Assembly: GCA_024364805.1 (NCBI GenBank)
Contig: CM044502.1
Coordinates: 112,810,914-112,833,230 of the forward strand
DNA length: 22,317 bases
Reading direction: 5' to 3'
Origin: Euprymna scolopes
Lineage: Eukaryota > Mollusca > Cephalopoda > Sepiida > Sepiolidae
In this document: in pieces, positions 1 to 8,711 of the stretch
How positions within the stretch are numbered: position 1 is the first letter of the stretch
How the letters are laid out: the number at the start of each line of letters is the position of its first letter
Program-made: the position numbers and the translations under genes
Notes under the pieces: model-generated
What the model saw: the letters and a program-made list of their open reading frames with translations, nothing else
Database searches by the model: none
Told to the model about the DNA's origin: nothing

Positions 1-445
1 TTTCAGTATTCAATGCTGTACAGGAAAAACCTTATTCTGTCAAATCCCCCTTTTTTATAAATTCGATTAGCTTTTTAGCTTTTGTCTAAAGACCTTGGAA
101 ATAATATCTGGGCTGTCCTGGGGTTCTTGTCTTTAAAAAAAAATCTGTAATTTCCATCCACCTTGGATTTTTCATGGTAGTAATGAAGATGTCGGTTCGG
201 CCCATTCGCTGAACATAAGCCGTGGTATCACTTTGGCGTTCAAACATGTATCGAGAGCCTCCTGTGTAAGTTTCTGAAGGACTACTCGTTGACCAATTTG
301 TTCTGGATTCCCAAAGCCACTTAAGAATTGAATCTCTCAAGTTTCCATAATTGCCAGTTATCAAAGTTTGGTGCTCTCGCTTCAGGAACTGTAAACGATC
401 TGTTTCAATCTTGAAATACACAACCACCAGACATTGTAAAAACAA
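1..445 (-). mobile_element. Helitron replicase fragment (Helitron-like N domain), degraded
   Basis: On the minus strand this reads as part of the N-terminal Helitron-like domain of a RepHel protein, which in whole elements drives rolling-circle DNA transposition. An open frame of 119 codons (445 to 86) carries the family landmarks in order: an IETDRLQFLKRE segment, GGSRYMFERQSD, then YVQRMGRTDIFIT followed by a PRW triplet matching the usual NPKWPEI block. The match continues past that frame's stop in other frames to position 1, as PDIISKVFRQKLK and then KGGFDRIRFFLYSIEY, the block that precedes QKRGLPHAH in intact proteins. There are thus at least two frame changes, and the copy is a pseudogene running off the window edge. 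The HUH nickase and helicase parts are not in view. Domain order and motifs are seen directly; the family name is from recall. Confidence in the Helitron call is high. Confidence 0.85.
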
Positions 446-494
446 TCTTCATTAGCGGAGATCATAGTTTCCATAATGATTCATCGTGGCATGG

Positions 495-1118
495 GTGTGG
501 CATGGGGGTTTGCTTTACAGGATCTCCAGCTACGGTATAGCTGGAGATGTATTCTCAATTATTGGGTCATTTCTCTCTGATAGGTTCGTGGGAGTGGTGG
601 TTGATGGGTAGAAATTAGAAGCTCTCCGTATTAATGCTGCAGTCCCTCAGGGCTCCATCCTGGGCCCAACTCTCTTCCTGATCTACATTAATGATATTCC
701 AAATCACATCCTTACATCATTCGTGGATATCTATGCTGATGACACTACTATCTATGGTAGCACATCTAAGACCGTAAACGACCAAGTTCTCTCTGATTCT
801 CTCTCCTCTGATCTTGAGCAAGTGGTACAATGCGGAAAGAGGTGGCTTGTTACTTTTAATGCATCTGGGGCCAGGCTTTTATCTTTACATCATAGGCGCT
901 CTGATCCCCGCCTGGCATCAATTGAAAAGAATGGCTCTCGTCTATACCAGGCCTCATGTTTTGATAAGCTTCTTGGACTTGGCCTTTACTCCTGATCTTA
1001 AATGGAACACATACATTAAATCCGTTGCCAAGGCCGCTGGAAAAATTGTGGGATTATTCTATCGATCCAGTAGATATCTCAGTGCTGATGCAATTCTCTA
1101 TCCATATAAGAGCCAGGT
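495..1118 (+). mobile_element. LINE reverse transcriptase fragment, plus-strand copy (subfamily A)
   Basis: This is a piece of a non-LTR retrotransposon ORF2, jockey/CR1-like superfamily with clade unresolved. It copies element RNA into DNA at a nicked target when intact. It starts at a VWHGGLLYRISSYGIAGDVF segment just after motif A and runs through VPQGSILGPTLFLIYIND (motif B) and IYADDTTIYGS (motif C, with the YADD codons at 732-743). It ends in the thumb at LYPYKSQV. A TAG at 609-611 replaces the usual Gln of the VVDGQKSEA block. A frameshift near 976-985 moves the reading from LLGLGLYS to AFTPDLKWNTYIKS. Both ends are truncated; the left neighbour is the Helitron remnant and the right neighbour is an opposite-strand copy. 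It is dead as a gene. Confidence 0.9.
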
Positions 1119-1513
1119 AGGTGTAAAGATAGAAGCTTGGTTTTGGAGGCATTAAAAGTAACCAGCCACCTCTTCCCCCACTGCACCACGCACTCAAGAT
1201 CAAGGGAGAGAATTACAGAAAACCTTGTCATTTACGGCCTTTTATGTGTTGCCATAGATAGTCGTGTCATCAGCATAGATGTCAACGAATGGTTTAAGTA
1301 TATGTTTTGGGAGATCATTGATGTAGATTAGGTAGAGAGTTGGGCCTAGGATGGACCCCTGAGAGACTCCAGCATTAATATTGTGGGCCTCTGATTTCTG
1401 CCCATCAACCACTACTCTTATGAACCTATGCGAGAGAAATGATTTAATGATTGAGAAAACATTACCAGTGATACCGCTGCTGGAAATCTTGTGAAGTAGA
1501 CCCTTATGCCATA
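495..1513. repeat. Inverted repeat made by two opposed LINE pieces
   Basis: The plus-strand piece from 495 to about 893 and the minus-strand piece from about 1122 to 1513 cover the same part of the reverse transcriptase, from VWHxGLL to the LLSLH segment. They therefore form arms of roughly 390-400 bp around a spacer of about 228 bp. Similarity was judged by eye over translated and nucleotide blocks and is high but imperfect. A transcript across either strand could fold into a long hairpin. Confidence 0.8.
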
Positions 1514-1735
1514 CCTTATCGAAGGCCTTTGATATGTCAAGAGCAATTGCCCTGGAAAGGAAGCCTTTGTCAAGAGATTCAATAATCCCATGAGATATAA
1601 CCGTTAGCACATCTGCTGTAGATCTTGCGGGGCGGAAACCATATTGCATGTCACTAAGAAGGTTGTTTCTGCAGGTTTACTACTTCTTTATTTTATATGG
1701 ATTCCAACAAGTTACTCATGACACACAGAAGACTT
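1119..1735 (-). mobile_element. LINE reverse transcriptase fragment, minus-strand copy (subfamily A)
   Basis: This is the same LINE family as the adjacent plus-strand piece but in reverse orientation. From its 5' side it reads SLLCVMSNLLESI, then LLSDMQYGFRPARSTADVL (RT motif 2), AIALDISKAFDKVWHKGLL (motif A, catalytic Asp kept), VSQGSILGPTLYLIYIND (motif B) and IYADDTTIYGNT (motif C, bases 1266-1277). It then decays through frame changes to NASKTKLLS at the junction near 1119-1126. The longest open frame is 135 codons (1649 to 1242). The endonuclease, thumb and C-terminus are missing, and the 5' end stops around 1735-1745. The motifs are intact, yet the fragment is too short to act. Confidence 0.9.
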
Positions 1736-4317
1736 TTCGTTATAATACCTTAACTGAATATATTATTTTAAAGGGCATTGTTCGCTTTGTCTAATCGTTT
1801 GAATTATAATCTTTTTTAAAACAATAAAACAATCATGCCTTATTTTAAGAACGTGGAATACAAGATGGAAAAAGGAAAATTCGTATAATTTTCTTATTTC
1901 AATCCAAGCTAGACCGAAAATCTAGTGCCGTTTTTTTTCTTTCTTTTTTTTTTGCATCACAATTAAAGTAATCAAAGACGAAATTGCAGTATTTTATATA
2001 ACATGGGTACATTTGTAAAAACGAAGTAAAGATAAACAGAAATTCTGGAAACAAAAATGGCACTTGTTTTTATAAAGTATAAATAACGAAGCATTCTTTT
2101 TTTTCTATCTACATCATATTCAAACAGAAATGAAGTTGGTCATAGGCTTTTAAATGGGTCGCTGTTACAACGTCTTGAAATTCTATTAAACTATTGCGTC
2201 TAATTACGAACAACTATCGTGGGACATGTATGCGTTCAAAATTCTCCCATAGCAATGTGTAAAATAGCAACTTGTGTTCAACTAATAGGATACAATACAG
2301 CGTTTATAATAATTACTGTACATGAAAATAGTTGTCATCACACCAAAAAAAGAAACGCATTTGTAAAATAAGCTATGCAATGTTAATCTCGTCGTTGTGT
2401 GCATCAAAAGTCATTAAAATCAGAGTTTATTTTTATTAACTAACTAAAGCGATATTCTGAAGAATAAGATGGCAGCTATAAGTTGTTTACTAGCGTTAAC
2501 CTGTATATTACACAGACAATATTATTTGGGATGGGGTAAATGGGTACAGAGTTGTAACATTAGCGATAAAAAGATGATATGATAAGGAAAACTCACCTCA
2601 AATGACACCGTAACTACCAAATGTCAGTTTTGTTAATTGAATTAGCCTGTTTGGGGCCAAACAGGAAGTACTTTAAAGGATTAAGGAATGTTATTCTTTT
2701 CGTTTTTGGTTTGTTTTTATTTCTTTGTTATTTTGGTTTATTTTCATATATTTACTTATTCAAGCCTGTGATGCGTTTTTGGCAGCATTTTTTAGAGAAA
2801 AATAGGGGTAAAACATGTTTTCATTTTCTTTTTTTTTAATCTATTTTGAATTTAAAAATGGTTGTTCGGCTACGAAAATGGGTAATTTATGTCTTATGAG
2901 GTGGAATATTTATGGCACCGTAACAGCAGTAAGATATTGAAGCTCATACATAGACAAACATGCATGCATCATCTAATATATAAAGTAATCTTGATTTTTT
3001 TAACTCCATCTATAGTTTCAATAGAAAATATTCAGACACCTCCTATAAAAAAAAAAATTTTGCTCACTGCTCACAGCACTTCCTAAAGCGTGTTTAAAGA
3101 ATTTGTGTACATTTCGTTCCTGTTTACAAATTATTATATTTAAAACGAAAAATATTTTTATTTATTTATTATACTCTTCTCAAATACGCACTCTCACAAA
3201 AAAGAGTTTTATTCTCGTACTATAATGTTCTCTCACGTCATTCAAAATCTCCGGTTCCTTTCCATAATAGGTATGATTATTATGAAGTCATTGTTTATTA
3301 TTTCATTTCAACTCAAGTTATTTTCTTCATCATACACTACATTTATAAAATATATAAGAAACGCGCCGTAAATTTCGCTAAGATTCGAGCTGGTGCCGTG
3401 AATGTATTCGTGGAATAAGGAAATATCGGATCGTTGTATTTAGCAGTGTGTTCTGTTTTACATATTAGTTTAATCATTCTTCATAAATGTTTAATATATT
3501 ACTAGACACAGTAGATTATATTCTAAACTAGGCTCTTTTTAAGCGTCTACCTACTCTCGCTTCCAATCTCTGACTCCTCAAATCATCGCTAACTCTCACT
3601 AAAGTCCACGTCACTTTATGACATCTTCGTACGAGTCGTCAGACTCTAGAGGTTAATCTTTTAATTTGTTGTTTGTTCTACATTCTTTGATTTACCAAAC
3701 ATATTAACATAAACAATTTTCTCTGTAAATATTTATTTTGCTAGGATAACATTCTATTTTTACAAATATTACAACAACCATAATAATCGATTATTATAAT
3801 TTTATAATCGATCATTTTAATAGTTTTCGGTGTTTTCTGGCAGACTAACAACATAACACTCTTTCCCTTTTATTTTATCAAAAATGTATGGTATACATTT
3901 TCTGTATATCAATTCTATTCCCCCTTAACACAATCCTTAGATTTTCCACAGCCTTCGTCTAAGAAAAAGGTCGGAATCTTTCTTATTAATTTTTTTGTGT
4001 TTAGTATTTACCTACGTACTACGACCTTATTCATCTAGACAGTCTCCTTCTAATCCTATATCATTTTCCTTTAGAGTGTAAGTAACTCTTCCTGCGACCG
4101 ACGTCGGCTGTTCATTTCTAGCCACCCTGCTGCCATAGTCAAACAGAGGCACCTTTCGCCTCTCATCGAAACGACGATTTTACATCCTGTGCTTACTCTG
4201 CCCTATTCTCTTCCATGAATGCTACTAAACACTAGTTTTATTGCATTTTCTATGTTGATTCTTCTTCATATTCCCTATCAATTTATGCCTTATGTTTGCA
4301 ATATCAATATTAGTCTA
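1736..4317. other. AT-rich stretch without a recognisable gene
   Basis: I see no protein, RNA gene or element with recognisable ends here. The short open frames at 2621-2839 and 2889-3086 are rich in Phe, Leu, Ile and Lys codons, as expected from AT-rich non-coding DNA. There is a T-rich tract at about 1931-1953 and a local imperfect palindrome around ATCGATTATTATAA at 3787-3812. The block at about 3530-4200 is more C/T-rich and slightly higher in GC than its surroundings, but I could not assign it. Confidence 0.6.
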
Positions 4318-5412
4318 TTTAAACTCTATTAAGGCAGGACAGGTCCTTTCTAGCAGCTCCTGCCCAGATGTGGCAACAGTACTTCATCTTCATCGTACTT
4401 GGCTCTTATATAAATAGAGAATTGCATCATCAGTGAGATATCTACTGGATCGATAGAAGGATCCCAGGATTTTTCCAGCGGCCTTGGCAACAGATTTGAT
4501 GTACCTGTTCCATTTAAGGTCAGGGATAAAGGTCAAGCCCAGAAGCGTGTCAAAACTTGAGGCCTCCTCAAGACGAGAGCCATTCATTTCAATTGATGCC
4601 AGATGGGGATGAGAACGTTGATGATGTAAAGAGAGAAGCTTAGTTTTAGATGCATTAAAAGTAACAAGCCACCTCTTTCCGCATTGTACCACTTGCTCAA
4701 GATCAGAGGAGAGAGAACCAGAGAGAACTTGGTCGTTTACGGTTTTAGATGTGCTACCATAGATAGTAGTGTCATTAGCATAAATGTCAACAAATGATGT
4801 AAGGATGTGATTTGGAAGATCAGTTGGGCCCACGATGGAGCCCTGAGGGACTTCAGCATTAATACTGTGAGCTTCTGATTTCTGCCCATCAACTACTAAT
4901 TGTGTGAACCTGTCAGAAAGAAATGATTTAATAATTGAGAAGACACTTCCAGCTATACCATAGCTAGAGATCTTGTGAAGTAAACCTTCATGCCATACCC
5001 TATCAAAGGCCTTAGATATATTAAGAGCAATTGCCCTAGAAAGGTTGCCTCCCTCGAGAGATTCGATAATCCTATGAGATATAACTGTAAGCACATCTGC
5101 TGTAGATCTAGCAGAACGGAAACCATATTGTGTGTCACTATGAAGGTCATTTTTTTCTGATACGGTTGATTACTTCTCTATTTAACACAGATTTCAGCAA
5201 TTTACTCATGACGCACAGGAGACTTAGTGGCCTGTACTGAGAGGGGGATGACTGATCACCTGAATTCTTAAATACAGGGCGTACTGATGAGATTTTCCAG
5301 GGTGATGGGAAGTAATTCTCCTTAATGCAACGTTTAAAGAGTTTGGTAAGTATGGGCGCTATTTCTGGTTGAAGTTTTTTTAGTACTATAATTGGAATAC
5401 CGTTAGGGTATG
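4318..5412 (-). mobile_element. LINE ORF2 fragment, longest subfamily A copy, catalytic motifs altered
   Basis: This minus-strand copy of the same non-LTR family covers RT from KAYPNGIPIIVLKK (the usual KAxGPDGIP block) through QYRPLSLLCVMSKLL, QYGFRSARSTADVLTVISH, motif A, motif B, motif C, PDLKWNRYIKSVAKAAGKIL and YLYKSQVR, then MKYCCHIWAGAARKDLSCLN after a frame change. The 234-codon frame (5094 to 4390) is the longest reverse transcriptase frame in the window. Motif A reads ALNISKAFD instead of ALDISKAFD, and motif C reads IYANDTT instead of IYADDTT, so two catalytic aspartates are Asn. Motif B has lost seven residues between GPT and DLPNHIL, a clean 21-bp deletion with GATCT microhomology. 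A frame break near 5145-5160 separates the two main frames. The 5' end is truncated, as is usual for LINEs. Confidence 0.9.
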
Positions 5413-6240
5413 CCTTCATTGGAAACTGGTTTGTTTTGGAGATGTTTTCTTGTCTTTAATACTTGTCTTATAGTTTGTGATGTGATTTTTATGATTAGAA
5501 TTCCTAGTTTGTTTAACGTGTTGCAAATTATTGTATTATTGGTGCGTGTAGGTAAAAGAATGTGTCTGTTTATGCAAGAAATGTCTGGTGTATATGATTT
5601 TTGTTTATTTATTCTGGAAAATATTAGTGTGGCTTTCTGCTAAGCATTTAATATGAAATATGTGTGCGTATAACGGAACTAAAGAATTGATAAACAACGA
5701 TAATAAAAAATATCATTCGTGCCTGTTAGAAAATTAACAAATGCATGCAACGGTAAATAAGAGAGCCGCGAGAAACCGAATCAAATGTGTCTCTAAAATT
5801 AAAATTCAGCTTAAAATGCATGTATTGTGATTTTTTATGTTTACAGTCCTTAGTCCTTTGATTTAGAGTAAAATCGTATACTTTAGCTTTCTGTTCTCGG
5901 CCAGTTACTAAATTAATACATTTTATTGAGAATGTCAATTTTTGAGGACTGGTATTTACCACATTAAAAACCGATCTTGTATATAACTCTGTCTTCGTTA
6001 GCAGGCAGATAAATAGACACACGAACCTTAAATGAACTCATCCTATTTTAAAAATGCATTAAAGGATTTCCTCAGGAGACTGTTCAGCGATCGATCTGTT
6101 ATGCTAAAATCTGTAAAAGCATTCCTATACTAAACGCGCATAATAAATGGACACATCTTAAGACGCTTTCTCTTGTTAATTTTTAAGCTTATAGGAGATA
6201 ATTAAAATAGAAAAATAACTAAAAATGGCGTTCAACGAAA
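5413..6240. other. AT-rich stretch, one unassigned minus-strand frame
   Basis: No element or gene is recognised. A plus-strand frame at 5410-5643 overlaps the end of the LINE and is low in informative residues. A minus-strand frame of 98 codons (6022 to 5726) has a more mixed composition and is listed separately. Confidence 0.5.
5726..6022 (-). CDS. Unrecognised 98-codon open frame, doubtful
   Basis: I do not recognise this product. Its composition is less skewed than the other short frames here: it includes a central KCINLVTGREQKAKVYDF stretch, several basic residues and two late Cys. It lacks a signal peptide that I can defend, any repeat, or a known motif. No upstream promoter, splice signals or neighbouring exon was found. 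It may be a chance frame or a worn piece of an unknown repeat. The start at 6022 is simply the first ATG. Confidence 0.12.
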   Translation of the reverse strand: MCLFICLLTKTELYTRSVFNVVNTSPQKLTFSIKCINLVTGREQKAKVYDFTLNQRTKDCKHKKSQYMHFKLNFNFRDTFDSVSRGSLIYRCMHLLIF

Positions 6241-6263
6241 TCTCAAATTTGTTTATTGTTTAT

Positions 6264-6316
<53 letters not shown>

Positions 6317-6329
6317 CTCTCCCCCCCCC
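6264..6329. repeat. (CT)n microsatellite followed by a C run
   Basis: An uninterrupted CT dinucleotide run of about 46 bases (6265-6310) is followed by an imperfect TTCTTTCTCT patch and then nine C's (6321-6329). On the minus strand this yields the Arg/Glu-rich tail of a spurious frame. Confidence 0.95.
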
Positions 6330-7394
6330 GCGTACGATCTCACCCCTTTCATTCCTCTCTTTCCGGTTCGGCTCATCACCGTCTTTAAGAAATAGAAACG
6401 AGTGAAACTTGACGCTGGCCATCAGAATTACCCGAGGGTGTCTTGCGTACATAAACCCGATGATTAGTTAGCTCAAATCACAAACCTCCTCACCCCACCG
6501 ATAACAACACTGAGTCGCTAATAAATATATATGTGCCTTACCGTCATATTGTACTTATAGTTCTTCCTATTTCTTTATCCTCATCTTTCTTTTCTCTAAT
6601 ACCTTCTTTTCTGTATCAGGCATTAAATGACAACCGATGCAAATGCGATTGCGTAGGCGCTCAGAAAAGCGGAATGTCTTTGAAAACCAGTTTCAATCTG
6701 ACGCCTTCATAAGTTCAGTCCTTTATATTTTCTTTTCAAAATGTTTTGAAAAAGATGTTTACTGCAGTTTGCAGCATCATGCTCACTAGACACGCACACC
6801 ATTATTTTCCTGCACACTTTTCCTACGTAAAGATGTTTATAGACAAAACGAAACTATTCATTCATTTTACATGAGCGTTCGTGTCGTAATCGGATCTCAG
6901 TTGTTAAAGCAACGGTAGCAATAATGTGAGTTTTACACATATTTATAGTCTGAGTTCCTCATTTATAAACATTTATTATTTTTTTAATATTTAAATCTGA
7001 GTTAACGTATCAAGAAAGAACTTATTACAGTTTTCAATGTTACAATTAAATTTGTCAATCCGCAATGATTGGATGGATCTTGATTGTTTACATATTACGC
7101 ATTTACTATTCTAAGACTTTCATCAAATAATTGTTTCAATGAAGGAAAATATAATGAAATGATTTCACAATGTTTATGAGTATAATACAATTGCTGAAAT
7201 TATTTCCATTATTTGAACTAGCATCCCTACCGTGCTTCTTATTTTCGCATTGTATCGGCCGATAAAAATTCCCTCATTTAGATGCACTTTTCCAAACCTG
7301 GTAATCTTTATATCAAACTTCAAGACTTATACAGAATTTCGAGCTAAGTACTTTATTTAATTCAGATGGGTATATTATTTTCGTACACTCATCA
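6330..7394. other. AT-rich stretch, no supported gene
   Basis: Nothing here is recognisable apart from a possible splice acceptor and a short Cys-rich frame at 6620-6712, listed separately. There are no element ends, tandem repeats or RNA genes that I can see. Confidence 0.5.
6620..6712 (+). CDS. Possible short terminal exon (Cys-rich), speculative
   Basis: A long pyrimidine-rich tract ending in TGTATCAG (about 6561-6619) looks like a 3' splice site. The sequence after it is open for 30 codons, starting ALNDNRCKCDCVGAQKSG, to a TAA at 6710-6712. CKCDC is a striking cluster, but 30 codons after an arbitrary AG is well within chance. I could not name a family and saw no partner exon or polyadenylation context. 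Treat this as a candidate only. Confidence 0.1.
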   Translation, partial: ALNDNRCKCDCVGAQKSGMSLKTSFNLTPS

Positions 7395-7740
7395 TGAAGT
7401 GTTAATTTTATGCCATTCTTAGTTATTATGACCTATAGTAAGGATTAAACCTTAAAGCTCAAGAAGAATGTGACTTAGAGCGGATTATTAATTAATGCCT
7501 TTAAGAGTTACGCTTCATGTCTATGTGGAAATATCGTATAAGTTCTCAAGTATGAGATAAGGACTCCAAGTTCGAAAAGATAGACAAAAAGCGGTTAAGG
7601 GCTTACATAGTATGAAATATGTTATGGCGCATTGCTATGTGACAATTCCGTATAGGTTGCGAAGTTTGTACATAAGAATGTTGAGTTCGAAGAGCTGGAC
7701 ATAAAGCAGTTCGAATCATAGAGGATGAAAGGCTCTGAAA
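7395..7740. repeat. Three degenerate tandem copies of a ~114-bp unit
   Basis: An anchor resembling AAGTTCGAAAAG occurs at 7455 (as AAGCTCAAGAAG), 7568 and 7683 (as GAGTTCGAAGAG), spaced 113 and 115 bp. The second and third units also share CTATGTGgaAATaTCGTATA-type sequence at 7521 and 7635, and a GACAwAAAGC block after the anchor. By eye units two and three are roughly three-quarters identical; the first unit is weaker. It does not resemble any other repeat in the window. Confidence 0.6.
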
Positions 7741-8261
7741 ATAACAACATACATGAAAATAGTAGTGTGGATAATCGAAAATAATACAAATCATCGATTC
7801 TCATCTTATCAATTGCGAAGCATAGTAACATTAACCAATAAAAAAATTCTATTTTTAGTTAAGAAGCCATACATTTAAACTACAAAAGCATAAACTTCTC
7901 AACGAAGAAACTAAACTTATACATCATTATTAAAACGGGCAACTTGGGATTTCTTAGTTTTATTTTCAGACAACTTTTTAAATTACAATGCATAAAAAAG
8001 AAGAAATATTTAAGTAAATGTGCTCATTTATGTACATAGTTTTGCAGTTGAGCTGTGTATTAACAGAATGCAGCTCCAAGTAGAAAAGCGATCTAATATA
8101 TGATTTCATATATTGTTAAACCCAATTGAAAGATAAGTTTCTATACCTAATGCACGTTTGAAATCTATCAATAAAACACATTTATCTTTATTCTCTTCAG
8201 ATTTTAATCGACAAAAAGACGCTGAATATCGATACTAGCTATGTTTTTATTGATGAAAACG

Positions 8262-8293
8262 AATTAATATATATATATATATATATATTAATG
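8262..8293. repeat. (TA)n microsatellite with ATTAAT palindromic shoulders
   Basis: A run of AT dinucleotides at about 8266-8288 is bounded on both sides by ATTAAT, so the whole block is nearly perfectly palindromic. Confidence 0.85.
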
Positions 8294-8321
8294 ATTAGAC
8301 GATTCCAATATTTGTCCCGGT

Positions 8322-8373
8322 TTCGATACAATTACCGTTTTCTTATTAAATTTCCTATTCGATACAATTACCG
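8322..8373. repeat. 16-bp perfect direct repeat, 36 bp apart
   Basis: TTCGATACAATTACCG is present at 8322-8337 and again at 8358-8373. The intervening 20 bases are AT-rich. It could be a small local duplication or the mark of a lost insertion. Confidence 0.8.
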
Positions 8374-8711
8374 ACTAAAGATTCTTTAGAAATATCTAAA
8401 TATTTAATTATAGAATGGTTATTTTATCTGAATTACTTAAAGCACATCTTAAGTGTGTATAGACTTTTTCAAACGTAAAAAAATACATTGTGAGTGGGTT
8501 ATCTATTGATTTTCGTTTTACTGAAAGTTTAAATCAATAAATAATTATTATTTTGTTATTACTGCAGAGAATGGAAGACTTTTTAAAAACAAGATTAAAT
8601 AAAAAATATAATTAAAAGAATTGTTTTTGGCATCGGAAAATAGGCACACATATTTCCTATTCCAATGCTGATTCCAATACCCCAAAATGTTTCGATTTTT
8701 CCTCTTCTGCA

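Larger units (their letters stand above)
7741..8711. other. AT-rich stretch with small repeats only
   Basis: No gene is seen. It holds a TA microsatellite inside a palindrome (about 8262-8293) and a 16-bp direct repeat (8322-8337 and 8358-8373). Frames overlapping the 114-bp repeat at its left edge are not convincing. Confidence 0.5.

Noticed and set aside
2590-2665. A 50-nt exon on the minus strand bounded by AAACAG and GAG|GTGAGT
   Set aside because: The splice sites are good but all three frames contain stops and no neighbouring exon is visible.
5338-5352. Splice-donor-like GGTAAGTAT on the plus strand
   Set aside because: It lies within the LINE reverse transcriptase read on the other strand, so it is coincidental.
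5405-5643. Plus-strand 77-codon frame
   Set aside because: It begins inside the opposite-strand LINE and continues into AT-rich DNA with no recognisable motif.
6243-6452. Arg/Glu-rich minus-strand frame
   Set aside because: Its tail is the (CT)n microsatellite read on the other strand; the rest has no motif.
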